This document shows, in pieces, positions 45,801-55,239 of a stretch of DNA of 64,000 nt (the stretch's first letter is position 1; every line of letters begins with the position of its first letter). Under the pieces are notes generated by a model. The model searched no databases. It saw only the letters and a program-made list of their open reading frames with translations, and was not told the origin of the DNA. Both the position numbers and the translations under genes were made by a program. This DNA is from Bimastos eiseni (lineage: Eukaryota > Annelida > Clitellata > Crassiclitellata > Lumbricidae). Where the stretch lies: assembly GCA_959347315.1 (NCBI GenBank), contig OY365813.1, positions 32,554,635-32,618,634 of the forward strand, read 5' to 3'.

Positions 45801-48095
45801 CACTGCGCTATTCATTACTGGTTAATTTGGATAATTGTCTGTGTATACTCTTGTCATGCTGCTGTTGCTTGTGCTGAATTAGCTGACTTACTCTGTGATT
45901 GATTGGCTTAATAACTGACTGCCTGATTGACTGATTGACTTCTTTACTGACTTGACTATTATATTGCCTGACACCTTACAGCTGAATTGACTGACTGACT
46001 GACGGACCGGCTGACCAACTTTAGTTTCGTCCTACTTAGCTGACTCCTAACTGATGCCTTGGTTTGTTTGTTGTTTGATATGTTGATGGTTTTATGTTTG
46101 ATTAGTATTCGTCGGACACTTTTTAAGACCCTGCGCGAAGAGATCCAGGAGCTGGAGTTGGTTAACGAAGATCCTGAGAGTGCTGTTTTACAAGCGACCA
46201 AACGACGGCAAGTCTCAGCACTAACCTAACTTCATTCAATTAACACAGATTGGGCACCACAAATCTCAGCACATAAGTCAGACAGTGTATAAGTCATCCT
46301 ACTCCACCAGCTGCATTAGTTTTCTGATGAATTCAGAATTAAATTGAAATTTTCTTGTTTGACCTACAAAGCCCTGAGCCCCAGTACACCTACCTATATT
46401 CATGCTCTACTAACTCCTTACATTCCTCCTCGTTGCTTACAATCCGGTCTTTTAGTTGAACCACGATGCAGAACAGTTATGGGCTCTCGTGCATTTCATG
46501 TCTCTACTCCTAAGGAATGGAATCAACTGCCACTCTCTCATCGTAGCTCAAATTCACTTTTTTCCTTCCAAAATCGACCAAAAACTTACTATTTCTCTTT
46601 GGTTCTCTGTATTTGGATATCTACGTGCATTTCTCGTGGTGGCTTACTGATAATAATGATAATATTATTATTTTTATTATTTACTAGTTCAGACACAGTA
46701 AGATTACGATAAGTAAGATTAAGTTACCTGTTTGGCACTATTCTAACAATTGTTTTGTGACTGTGCACGTGTTACAAATGTAAGATTATTTATATTGTAA
46801 GATTATTAACAATAATATCTTTTAATCGTCTATTGTGCTATTGTTAATTGCAGTTTGACGGAAACTGCCAGACTCCTACGCAACGTTTTCAGCCGTTCGG
46901 CCAACCATATGCAAGACACACAGGCCTCCGAGCTTCAGATGCGTAAGTTCTATTTCTATAATTCTAAACAATTTATTTCATCACAATCAAATGGCACGCA
47001 AACAATATATACTTCATTTTACACGTGGGTGTCCAGATGGACAAGGGGCGTTACCCCTTTTGATTTTGTGGATGTTTTACCAAATATACTCATCTGGTTA
47101 CCAACTGTTCCGGAATGGCCACAAGAACAGTTAAGAGTGGCCAACAATTTAAAACTTCCTGCTGATGTCAATTGTTGTTGAGAGAACAAAAGAGAGAAAC
47201 TATACTTGGATAGCTTGTACAGCAAGAGGCACTTCATCAAGTCTCAGATATGATACGATACAACATTCCTGTGAAGATGTCAATGAAAGTGCAGAGTTAG
47301 AGACTGAATATTAATAATCATAACCATAAAGTTTAATAGTTTAATAGTTAAAATGTGGGAACATGCTTAAGAGGTCATATGGTTAAAGGTCAATGTATCT
47401 TTTAGAACGATCTGACGTTGAATGTTGATCTGTCAGTTGTTGTTATCTTGGTTTCTTTAGATGGTTATGCTTTCTCGCAAGAGGAAAATGGAGTTGTGCC
47501 GCAGGTATGAATTAGACCACGTTTATCTGTTACTGGTTGTTTTCACCCCCATAATCACCCTGCTGTTGTATTGTATTTAAGCATCTGTAAAGCGCTTTTA
47601 GTAGGGTGCTGCCAGTGCGGAAGGCCCAGTGAGAAGAAGCAGGTTTGGAGAAAAGCGAAGAGAGATTGCCAGATAGAACTTTAGAGCCAACAGAAAGAGA
47701 AAGTGCATTCCAGAGAGATTGAAGCAAAAGATCGAGAGTAGTCACTGATTGATTGATTGTTTTATTTATTGATTGATTGACTGACTGACGGATTGATTAA
47801 CTGAGTTTGATTGATTGACTGACTGATTGAATTATTGATTGATTGATTTACTGATGAATTGATTGATTGATTAATTGAACCATCTCAAAGAAGGCTTGAA
47901 TCTCTACTCTCCACTTAAGCGCTAATTTCCAATGTCTGAGCATCATTTGATGTTGCCAAATGAATTTTCCTGAACCTAATCCAAGGTCCCTACACAGCAG
48001 CCATCTCAGTAGTTCAACCATTTTTTCTGCTTTCTTTTCAGTCGGAGTTGATAAGGGCATACGACACGACACAGGCCAAACCAACTGGTCTCTGA
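26531..48095 (+). CDS. ATP8A: P4-ATPase phospholipid flippase, ATP8A1/2-type, 36 exons, first exon missing
   Basis: Thirty-six exons join in one frame of about 1,141 codons to the stop TGA 48093-48095 (exons are listed under the parts below). Vertebrate ATP8A1/2 have about 1,150-1,190 residues, so only the extreme N-terminus is absent. Diagnostic motifs in order are DGET (A domain), PISL (TM4), DKTGTLT with the phosphorylated Asp, KGA (N domain), [19 protein letters not shown] (P domain) and the C-terminal GYAFSQEE. Family knowledge: these pumps flip phosphatidylserine and phosphatidylethanolamine to the cytosolic leaflet of Golgi, endosomal and plasma membranes, as a complex with CDC50/TMEM30. 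All introns are GT-AG except two GC-AG introns, after 37562 and 46207. The order of exons and lack of stops indicate a functional gene. Paralog assignment (ATP8A1 versus ATP8A2) is not possible and probably pre-dates that split. Confidence 0.96.
27103..27153. repeat. (TA)n microsatellite
   Basis: Pure TA run of about 50 bp in an ATP8A intron; Tyr/Ile ORFs over it are artefacts. Confidence 0.95.
28285..30991 (+). CDS. ATP8A: ATP8A part 2: actuator (A) domain
   Basis: Exons 28285-28330 ([15 protein letters not shown]), 28960-29074, 29488-29557, 30069-30196, 30438-30508, 30894-30991. The dephosphorylation loop is in [16 protein letters not shown] (DGET, exon 29488-29557). The block [20 protein letters not shown] and then [12 protein letters not shown] closes the domain. 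Introns here hold a degenerate GGTACTGGATATCTAA minisatellite and a family-E repeat. Confidence 0.95.
28600..28815 (-). repeat. SINE-like repeat, family A, reversed copy
   Basis: It contains AGAGACTATGAACATCCCAGC, GTCAGCTGTCGACGG, TTCAGCTTACTGTGCACTG and CTGAGTAGATTTCTTAAG. It is colinear with 35855-36075 and 42600-42845, and antisense to 4725-4915. Confidence 0.7.
29130..29395 (+). repeat. ~17-bp degenerate minisatellite
   Basis: Repeats of (A)GGTACTGGATATCTAA with variants. The array starts about 55 bp downstream of the ATP8A donor at 29075. Confidence 0.8.
31195..31445 (+). repeat. Degenerate ~30-bp repeat
   Basis: Recurrent blocks of the type CTTGTGGTTTT...AAATGCACATTC over 250 bp of an ATP8A intron. 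The apparent minus-strand ORFs are repeat-derived. Confidence 0.55.
31578..33088 (+). CDS. ATP8A: ATP8A part 3: TM3-TM4
   Basis: Exons 31578-31686, 32258-32385, 33011-33088. TM3 is [22 protein letters not shown]4 has [20 protein letters not shown] with the P4-specific PISL motif, whose Ile belongs to the lipid pathway in studied flippases. The third exon reads [12 protein letters not shown], the segment leading to the phosphorylation site. Confidence 0.95.
32005..32190 (+). repeat. SINE-like repeat, family C
   Basis: It reads TTTATTTAGCACCCCTTCAA, GGAGCGCTCCCGACTCC, GATTGGACCCTGGGTGACA, GGGGCCAGCCACTGAG. Other copies: 27955-28030, 35585-35815, 36770-37005, 39830-40075 and 45475-45640 (all +). 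Reversed parts lie at 38030-38110 and 49795-49920. Most lie inside ATP8A introns. Confidence 0.7.
33805..33893 (+). CDS. ATP8A: ATP8A part 4: phosphorylation-site exon
   Basis: The exon reads [20 protein letters not shown] then [10 protein letters not shown]. The Asp of DKTGTLT is the residue phosphorylated in the pump cycle. The residue after DKTGTLT is Arg where vertebrate ATP8A has Cys. Confidence 0.96.
34346..37562 (+). CDS. ATP8A: ATP8A part 5: nucleotide-binding (N) domain
   Basis: Exons 34346-34409, 34715-34829, 35349-35431, 36108-36227, 36662-36749, 37423-37562. Recognisable blocks: [69 protein letters not shown] and [15 protein letters not shown]. The linker exon 34346-34409 is shorter than in vertebrates. 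The last exon ends GAAAAG followed by gcaaat, a GC donor. Introns contain SINE-D (34988-35220), SINE-C (35585-35815, 36770-37005) and reversed SINE-A (35855-36075). Confidence 0.94.
34988..35220 (+). repeat. tRNA-like SINE, family D, second copy
   Basis: Head with GCTGAGGAACCGGATTCAAT (weak B box), conserved body TGGCTGCCAACAGTTAAATT, tail GTTTGCAATTGAGTGAAAA followed by (TTA)n. Confidence 0.65.
37775..40602 (+). CDS. ATP8A: ATP8A part 6: P domain
   Basis: Exons 37775-37822 ([13 protein letters not shown]), 38141-38296 ([20 protein letters not shown]), 38957-39049, 39606-39794 and 40525-40602. Exon 39606-39794 holds [20 protein letters not shown] and [11 protein letters not shown], the hinge motif binding Mg. 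The final exon reads [20 protein letters not shown], with Val where most P4-ATPases have Asn in GISGNEG. The intron after 39049 is filled by a ~30-bp minisatellite starting exactly at the splice donor. Confidence 0.95.
38500..38705 (+). repeat. ~33-bp repeat array in ATP8A intron
   Basis: Four to five units of the type TTCTTGCTTAAGTGAAAGTTGGATTGAT, closed by one inverted unit (ATCAATCCAACTTCAA at about 38692). It is followed by a small GTCAACTATTTGTCAGTGAA repeat at 38735-38875. Confidence 0.65.
39050..39255 (+). repeat. ~30-bp minisatellite starting at a splice donor
   Basis: Seven direct units GTGAGACTTCTCATTGGGTA plus TTCACTTTG, the later ones with CATCAGGTACTC. The first base of the array is the first base of the intron, so every unit contains a GTGAGA donor-like hexamer. 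Confidence 0.92.
40745..40985. repeat. (GATT)n-rich intronic repeat
   Basis: TGATTGATT tracts, with a duplicated block (TGCTGGATTGATTxATG...AAATTGATTGGTTG) at about 40790-40860 and 40890-40945. Confidence 0.75.
40992..45772 (+). CDS. ATP8A: ATP8A part 7: TM5-TM10
   Basis: Exons 40992-41102, 41491-41565, 42209-42331, 42876-42954, 43222-43283, 43772-43828, 44695-44802, 45684-45772. Blocks in order: [135 protein letters not shown]. Exon 42876-42954 uses the donor GG/gttaga so that a split GAC codon is restored. Confidence 0.94.
43080..43165. repeat. (GATGGT)n-like tract and nearby GGAT runs
   Basis: Small GATGATGGTGGTGGTGGC tract in an ATP8A intron. GGATGGATGAATGG runs follow at about 43435-43500 and 43555-43620. 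Confidence 0.75.
44160..44375 (-). pseudogene. LINE ORF2 C-terminal fragment
   Basis: The minus strand reads [20 protein letters not shown] after a short HVEQL block, like the RAFxVAAPKxWNxLPLSxR terminus of L2-type LINEs. Short, antisense to ATP8A, in an intron. Confidence 0.6.
45890..46015. repeat. (TGACTGAT)n simple repeat
   Basis: GATTGACTGATTGACT and GACTGACTGAC runs in an ATP8A intron. Confidence 0.85.
46106..48095 (+). CDS. ATP8A: ATP8A part 8: cytosolic C-terminal tail
   Basis: Exons 46106-46207, 46854-46942, 47461-47504, 48042-48095. They read [55 protein letters not shown] and [17 protein letters not shown], then TGA. GYAFS is the conserved autoinhibitory motif of Drs2/ATP8A-type flippases. 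Exon 46106-46207 ends CGACG before gcaagt; only this GC donor keeps the frame into the next exon. A LINE tail fragment lies in that intron. Confidence 0.94.
46325..46640 (+). pseudogene. LINE ORF2 C-terminal fragment (L2-like)
   Basis: It reads [58 protein letters not shown]. This is colinear with the LTYKALNGLAPxYLxxLL...PRCRTxxxGxRAFxVAxPKxWNxLPLSxR terminus of L2-like LINEs. It has no upstream RT, so it is 5'-truncated. It lies in an ATP8A intron. Confidence 0.8.
47745..47880. repeat. (GATT)n simple repeat
   Basis: TTGATTGATTGACTGAC tract in the last ATP8A intron. Confidence 0.9.
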
Positions 48096-48159
48096 ACCTG
48101 TCGCAATCTCCGTCGTTCCTCATAACCGCTTGCGTCCTGTGCGGTCACGTCATGTCACA

Positions 48160-48520
48160 TCGTCACAATGTAACATACGCATTGTCACAGTGTAGCATAT
48201 GCAGCGTTACATCGTAATTTGCACCTTGTTACAGTGTGGCATCATATTAACATATGCACTGTTACAGCGTAACATACACATTATTACGTTGTCCAACACA
48301 TTTTTACAGTGTAATATTATACTGACACAAACATACATACTGTTACAGTATATCGAGCGCATTTGCTACGGTTTAACATGAATTGTTACAGTGTCACTTA
48401 CACATTGTTGCAGTGTCACATTATACTAACATGCACACTGTTTCAGTGTAACATACACACTGTTACGGTCTATCATACACATTTGTTACAGCGTAAAATA
48501 CATCTTGTTACAGTGTATTG
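48160..48520 (+). repeat. ~24-bp palindromic minisatellite, ATP8A 3' region
   Basis: About fifteen units built on TTGTTACAGTGTAACATACA. The core TGTTACA-G-TGTAACA is an interrupted palindrome, so single units and neighbouring units can pair. It starts about 65 bp after the ATP8A stop and so would be in the 3' UTR unless poly(A) addition is very early. Confidence 0.85.
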
Positions 48521-48663
48521 TTCATTTCTATTGGCAAATGGTGCTTGGCTTTGTGTTATGCTGCCTGTGACGGTGTTGATATCTGTTTGTCCGATCTGAT
48601 GCCTGTGACAGATCTTTCTGTCATTACTGATTGCTTTTTGGTGTTTGTTGCAACTGTCGCAGC

Positions 48664-48825
48664 TGTTTTTTGACTGGTTACCTTGGTGATTTTGACTGGT
48701 TTCCTTGGTGATTTTAGCTGGTTACCGTGGTGATTTTAACTGGTTACCTTGGTTTTTTTATGTGGTTACCTTGGTGAGTTTTATCAAGATACATTGGTGA
48801 ATTTACCTGGTCACCTTGGTAGTTA
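48664..48825 (+). repeat. 22-23-bp minisatellite
   Basis: About seven units of GACTGGTTACCTTGGTGATT with decay toward the right end. Confidence 0.85.
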
Positions 48826-48837
48826 GCATGGGTGGTT

Positions 48838-49414
48838 CTAGGGACCTGAAGATTAGTGATTACAAATTTTTAACTAAACCTTGGATGAATTCGAGGTGAA
48901 AGTTTTAATTCAAATCTCGAATCTGCGGGTGCCAGTTTGATATTTTTGTAGTGTGTGTGCTTGATAGCACAATAATCACACATATGTCAGAGTAGTAGTT
49001 TCTGTTCAATGACACTGTGTGATTATAAGGATCATTGGCGTCACCCCATCCTTTTTTCATTCTTGGGACTGGCACCACCAAAGTGTAAATGGTGACAAAG
49101 TTAAGCATCTCATAATAAAACGGTTATTAATGTTGGCCTAATCGCTTATCTGCAGTTTAAAGCCAATTAAAATGAAATTTAAATTAAGTTAATGAACAGA
49201 ATAAGAATAATGCAAAAAAATTTATTAATTAAAACCATGGGCTAGTTAGTCATTTCATGAATCATGAAATATTTAAGCTAAGCTTATTAACAGAATTATA
49301 GTAATAAAAAACTTCATTAAAGCCACATTTTTTCCATTCGTGACATCATTTTAAAATCGAATACTCGTGTCCGATTCGTTTTCGAATCGAATATCGAAGC
49401 TCTACAGGTCCCTA
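48838..49414. mobile_element. Possible hAT-like MITE
   Basis: The left end CTAGGGACCTGAAGA and the complement of the right end CTAGGGACCTGTAGA form ~15-bp terminal inverted repeats. The interior is non-coding and its right part has CGAATCGAATATCGAA palindromes. Flanking 8-mers do not match, so target duplication is not supported. A candidate AATAAA (49113-49118) lies inside. Confidence 0.45.
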
Positions 49415-50524
49415 GGCGATCCATGTTTTAGCATTCACTGTCTAGTTTGTGTCTGTTCTGACAGCTCTTTTGCCTGTAAGATACTCTACACCTTTTGTGT
49501 TATACCTGAGACAGGTGTAGAAGTATAGATCAATTGAGTTAGTTTTCTTGAGTCAAACTGCAGTTGAGTTATGATGATGTAATGTAATTGAACATTGATA
49601 TGGTGCCCCTTCATGATATCTACTCAGAGGCGCTTGAACTGTTTAATGGTTGCGGTAATATTTGCCATTCACAATGATATCTGCGAAGAGCAAACTATGA
49701 TTAGGTGGACAGACACTTAGCATAAAACATATCAACATTTGTTGGTATGAAATGGACTCTCATTATCATCAATCATCACCCCTTATGCTTAGGGTTTACC
49801 CAGATGCGTTTTCTAGTAGCCTTAAGACCGTTTTTTTCATCCGAGGTTGAGTCGGGAACGCTCCTGAGTAGTAACCTTGAAGGGGTGGTGTATATTTTTT
49901 TCATGAATGAATTAATGATAAAACTATAACTTGACAAAGTGTTCAAACTTGATAGAGATATACACAATAAGATCAGGGAGTTTTGTGGTTCAGAATGTAT
50001 ATGTAGTCTGTGTTCAAACTGCTGCAAATTGACCTGGAACTCTTAATGTGGCAGTACATTCTAACAAGTCACCCAAATAGCTTTTGCAGAACTCTCCTAT
50101 GGCTATCATGTATGACTGTTTTTTACTACAATACAACAAAAGTAACCATACAAATAACAAACGCTCTGAAGTATTTATTCTGATTGTGTATTGATAGCGT
50201 TTTTCTAACTGTTGTTGCTACTTCTATTTTTTTGCTTTTATCATTTCGAATATGTACATAGGTGCAATAGGTAAATATTTCCAATCTTATGTTTTTACGT
50301 TAGGTATAATCTTTAACTGGAATGTGATGATATGCGCCCTTAGTGTGGTTAATTATTGTGCGTTGCTGGGAAATTTCGTGTGGTTGGGTTTTTACTTGAT
50401 CACTGTAACTAACTTAAATGAACCGCTAAGTTTTGTTTTCAGACAATGCATTCATTAGTTAATTTAGTTGATTAATGAGTTAATTTTTGGTTATTGATTG
50501 GTTTAAATTCCAAGTTTGTACTGT

Positions 50525-50690
50525 GACATAGCAACTGGTAATTGTAATCTGGTAAATTTATGTTGTAATTGTGTTACTTTCGGTTTGTAATTGTGCAAAT
50601 TTAACTTGTGATTGTGTGAATTTAATTTGTAATTGTGTAAATTTAGATTGGTTTTGTGTGAATTTAAATTGAAATTGTTTGAATTTAAGT
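50525..50690 (+). repeat. ~23-bp AT-rich minisatellite
   Basis: Units TTTGTAATTGTGTGAATTTA with variants, six to seven copies. Confidence 0.75.
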
Positions 50691-52619
50691 TGAGTCTTAT
50701 GCCTAATCTTGCAATCTTGAATATGATTATTTGTTTTTAGTTATGGTAGTTTACTTAATTTTTGTAGTAATCAGGTCCAAATAGTCTTGTATAGAAAACA
50801 ATATACTTGCATGTATGCAATCTATGCATAACATTGTATGCTTGTATGTATGCTGTATGAGCCTCTGAGTAGATACCTTGAAGAGGCGCTATATCAAATT
50901 CACATTGATTGATGTATGTATGTATTTGTGTATGTATGTAAGATAACATTTAATATATTTCATGTTTTGTATTGTATTTATTGAATTGTATCCATTAATT
51001 TATATAGCACCTCTCACAGTGCTTACCGATCAGATGTACGTAGTTACTAACAAAGCCACTGCTGTATACGTGCCAACGGATCAGTTGACTCTTTTCTCTG
51101 TGTTTTCATGATGGAACTCGCTCGATCTTAGAAGAGACAACTTATTCGCTTCATCTGTGTCACTTATTGAGTATTCGTTGCGCAGTTAAACTGGTGTTGT
51201 ATTTTCCGCTAAACAACCGCATTCACTGACATTCACAATTGACCCCATAAAACACCATGGTGAACCGGGGCAGAGACATAGGGGACATACCATCTCATGT
51301 GGAGTGGATGGAGCTGCTTATTCCCTTTCCCTGATATTTGATAATATTTCCTAAATATTAAAATATGAATGTCTACCGTGTTTTCCACTGTTCAAAACTT
51401 TTTGCAGCTTCCATTTTTAGGAATTTAATTTTTTCCTGACCTGTCCCCGAAACCATTTTTTAGATCTGTCCCCCGCAACCCAGGACCAAGTCTCCGCTAA
51501 TAGGTAGGCCTAACTAAATAGATATTTTGGAGTCCGGCAATCTCATGAGTAGTAATTTGTTCGTTTATATGTGTGAAATGTTCTACCCCATCCCATCTGC
51601 AGAAGTCATATTTTTGACAGTTAAAACATTGGGTCTGTAGTATGTTAAGTGGTGTAGGTGTATTATTAGCATGCATTCATGTCTGCTTAAATTGGGTTCA
51701 TACTCGATGAAATTTTTACTGTTCGTGCCAGGGACGTCATTTGGGGAAGGGGCTGAGTGGGGGTATTTGCCCCTCTGAATTTCCTGATTTAGATTATAGT
51801 GCATGCAAATGTCCATACAAGGTCATAATTTAATAGCCATATTAATAATAAATCTAATTGAATTTCATATATTAACATTATATCATACATGTGCCTATAA
51901 TTGAATAATTTCACTTTTGTGAAACTGTATCAGCGTTTCTGCTGATACAAGATTTATCTTTTGGTACCACTGAAAACGCAAAAGCCAAACCAAAGCAAAT
52001 TTAAAAGAGGAAGAAAAACCCATCCCGTCGTCACAAAAAATTCTTGCTTGCCGCTCTGAAAAAAAGCTGAAATGTCCCTGATTCGCGATAAAGTTCTATC
52101 TGACACTCTATCGTCCTCTTTTTCTTTTCTCAAAGCACATTCCGTCTCAGGTCATTCGGCACTTAAAGGGTTAATTTAAGTAAGTATTTTATTTATGGTC
52201 TTATTAATGTTTCACTTCAAAAGCGCGCGACGTGGCATCATATGTATACACTACGTTCAACTGTTTCATCTGTAATGTCATGTGCGTATTTTTCAGTGTA
52301 TATCTGCTGTTAATTTTATTTTCCTAAGTTATTTTAGCCCCACGTTCTTCTGTTAATACCGTTTCACTTTTTAGCTTAGTGATAATACTGATTCGTAGGC
52401 CTACCGTTCTTAAGAATAAAATAATTACTCTTTCGTAATGAATTGTTTTTCCTTTGATTGGCATCGCCACGTACCGACGGACTTTGAAACAATTATCGTG
52501 ATGATATAAAGCTGGAAAGGGCAGGGCACCAGCTTATTCACGAGCGCTACGTCACGCTAGTAGCGGTGCGTTGTCCGCTGTGGCAGCCAAAGACAAAAAT
52601 CCGAGCAGAGGCGAAAGTA

Positions 52620-52915
52620 GAGCCCATATGGGGATCTGCGGAGACTCACATGGGCTCCATATGCTGAGCCCTTATGGATCCTATATGTAGAGCCCATATG
52701 GGTCCGGCCTCTATAGCCCATATGGGCCCCATAGGCAGAGGCGCAACCAGAAAATGTTTGTGTGGGTGCTCATACTGCAAACGTCGAAGGCGTACTGATA
52801 GACCTCTGTCAAAAAAACTCATTGGATTTGGATAAATTGTGTGGGCCAACTTTTTCATCCAGAGGCTTCAGAACACTTATGGATACCTTCTGTATGGCCC
52901 ATATGGGCCCCATCT
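52620..52915. repeat. GCCCATATGGGC palindrome cluster
   Basis: At least four exact CCATATGG sites (near 52625, 52689, 52718, 52898) within AGAGCCCATATGGG-type repeats of about 25-30 bp. CCATATGG fits the CC(A/T)6GG consensus of SRF/MADS-box binding sites, but the array may simply be a palindromic satellite. Confidence 0.6.
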
Positions 52916-53482
52916 CCATAGCCCCAATGAAGTCATATTGATGACCAGGTCTGAGTGGCAAGGACGGAGTTGCCTCTTTCTTTCGTTCATCCTCGACTTT
53001 CAGTGAGTATATGATATTCGTTTCTTTAGAAAGTAAATATGACAAAACAGATAAGTACTGTAGACGGACAATATTAGTTTATTTAGAAATAACACAATAT
53101 GAAGAAATGCAGAAACGTTTACATGACTGACAGTGGTCAATAAAAGTAGCTGCAATCAATAAAAAATTTAGTAAATATTGGAGATCGTAAAAATCGTCGA
53201 ACGTTTGGTCCTTTGCCACCTAAGCCCCCTTCCTGGCCGGTTAGTATGTAGCATAAAAGCGGCAATTCACAGTAATTCAATAAAGTCTAACAAGTTATTT
53301 GAGAATGCAACGCTCTTTATATGTGGTGCCTAACCACCGAAAACTCTACAACCGAATGCATACTGTCAATACCTTTAAACTATTATGAAATAAAGAAATA
53401 GAAATATATGCATACTCGTGTATGCATATATTCCAACAATTATGGAACATCTGTTCATACTGTAATCACCTGGAATCATAAT

Positions 53483-54529
53483 TCAGAACAGGTCAGCAAC
53501 TAAGTCGACAGGTGGAGAAAGTCGATGGCTGGAACAATGCGCTAGAAAGTCTTTCTCTATTTCAAACAATTCGTCACATATACCACATCCAAAAGATTTA
53601 TAGAAAGACACGTCTATATACACAGAAGACTTGAATCTACTACTAAACAAACAGTCTTCATTTCTAATAATCAGTAAATGACTTGTAGGTTGATTCGAAT
53701 CCAAATGTGTAAATCCAAATATGTTCTCCCGAAAACGTTCATTTGGTTTATCAATAATGCCTGTACAGCTAAATGTGGTGAACGGATCAGACAGGTTAGC
53801 AATTACTTCACTTGCTATTTGACAATACTGTGGCTGTGCTACTACATGGAATTTGAACTGTCTTGCTGAAGAACTGATCTCGATTTTAGATTTACTGGGT
53901 GTGTGTTTTTCCTCAGGTGCACAGGTTTCTCTGCAGATCTTTATGTTTCCAAGTTCATTGATTCCTTTATTACAACCCTCGTATGTGCATGTTTCTTCTG
54001 CTGTATGAGTACTCATATGAAGCTTTAGTTTACTGCCTTCTGCAAACTTTTTCTGAAAAAACTGGCAATTGAATGATTTTTCACCAGTATGTGTCCTCAT
54101 GTGCTGCTTCAGATTACCTCTGTCACTAAATGATTTCAGACATATCTGGCAATTGTATGGTTTTTCACCAGTATGGCTTCTCGTGTGTCTTTTCAGCTGA
54201 TTACCTTGATTAAATGTTTTCTTACAGAACTGGCAACTGAAAGGCTTTTCACCAGTGTGGGTTCTTAAGTGATCTTTCAGATGACCAAGTTGACTAAATG
54301 ATTTCTGACAGATGGTGCATCTGAATGGTTTTTCACCTGTATGGGTTCTGATATGCACCACCAATCCACCTAAAGTAGTAAGTGATTTCCAACAAAACTG
54401 ACATTTAAATGGTTTTTCACCAGGATGTGCTCTCATGTGATTTTCCAGACAAGCATCCTGATCAAAGGACTTTGAGTATATCTGTTTTTCTTCATAATTG
54501 GTACTCACAGAACTTGCCATCATGTTCAT
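53483..54529 (-). CDS. C2H2 zinc-finger protein with degenerating fingers
   Basis: Start ATG at 54529-54527. The frame extends to 54532 only through a GTG, which coincides with a likely acceptor (CAATTAG), so an upstream exon is possible. The 348 codons encode a first finger without its Cys pair (IYSKSFDQDA...HMRAH) and then four intact fingers in 28-residue register. The next finger has its second Cys replaced (CQFFQ), and a last one ends KICRETC instead of His-x3-His. After a long Ser-rich spacer comes the shared terminal finger (about residues 313-335, FGCGICDELFEIEKDF) and the end ADLF. Clear paralog of 57501-59036, to which spacer and terminus align. The ORF is intact, but finger loss suggests relaxed constraint. 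Confidence 0.85.
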   Translation of the reverse strand: MNMMASSVSTNYEEKQIYSKSFDQDACLENHMRAHPGEKPFKCQFCWKSLTTLGGLVVHIRTHTGEKPFRCTICQKSFSQLGHLKDHLRTHTGEKPFSCQFCKKTFNQGNQLKRHTRSHTGEKPYNCQICLKSFSDRGNLKQHMRTHTGEKSFNCQFFQKKFAEGSKLKLHMSTHTAEETCTYEGCNKGINELGNIKICRETCAPEEKHTPSKSKIEISSSARQFKFHVVAQPQYCQIASEVIANLSDPFTTFSCTGIIDKPNERFRENIFGFTHLDSNQPTSHLLIIRNEDCLFSSRFKSSVYIDVSFYKSFGCGICDELFEIEKDFLAHCSSHRLSPPVDLVADLF

Positions 54530-54917
54530 CACCTAATTGTTTTTTTTCCATTTGATCATCTTGGGCACACAATCTCTGAATTAACTGATGTGTGTGTGTG
54601 TGTGCCTTTCATAAAATTATGCTTTTTGATAGAATACATTCACCAGATTTTAATTTCACTGTGTTGTCCAGTGTGGATCCTCTTGGATCTAAGTGTCTAG
54701 ATTCGATCACTCTTGAGCAAATAATCTCTGAATTAATTGATGGTTTTCATAAAATGATTCATATGTTTCTCCAGTGCTAAAAAAGTAGTATAAACTCATG
54801 TCCTATCAGTTTATAAATTATAGAACAAAATTTTGTGGCCAGTGAAAACAGTATACTGATTGTTCTTCAATGGTAGTTTAACGACTAGTCATCAAAAATG
54901 CTGAAACAAAGTTAATC

Positions 54918-55190
54918 GTGATCTCCAAACTTCTAAAGCGCCACTTCAAAGCTAAGTGCAGGGCACCAGCTTATTCGGCATCAAATCAGAGAATTTGTTC
55001 AAGTGATAGTCCGTGGAAGGTCAGAATCCGGTTTCCAGAAGGTCAACGGAGGCAGAGTTGCTGTTATGGAGGCTGTTATTTTGGTCGAGAATCGACAGAG
55101 GGAATATCAAGTAAAATGTTTGTGTAAGAGTTCTTGAAAAGGTGAGACTTAAGATTAGAATAGAAAGCACGAGGAGTGATGGATAGGGGA
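54918..55190 (+). repeat. SINE-like repeat, family B
   Basis: Colinear with the reverse complement of 56145-56395 (CTAAAGCGCCAC, GCCACCAGCTTAT, TCCGTGGAAGGTCAGA, GTTTCCAGAAGGTCA). The two copies form an inverted pair in the upstream region of the minus-strand zinc-finger gene. Confidence 0.7.
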
Positions 55191-55239
55191 GCTCGCAAGT
55201 CATTAACTAATTAATTACGCTAACTTGCTACAATGATTC

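Larger units (their letters stand above)
49420..53482. other. Intergenic DNA between ATP8A and the zinc-finger cluster
   Basis: No coding region was recognised. Contents: a family-A SINE piece (49570-49640), a reversed family-C piece (49795-49920), a ~23-bp TTTGTAATTGTGTGAATTTA repeat (about 50525-50690), a family-B fragment (52520-52565) and CCATATGG-rich repeats (52620-52910). From about 53270 there is a flank shared with the zinc-finger paralogs. Confidence 0.5.

Noticed and set aside
52620..52915. CRISPR-like array
   Set aside because: Repeats are palindromic but of unequal spacing and without unique spacers, and the DNA is animal; treated as a minisatellite.
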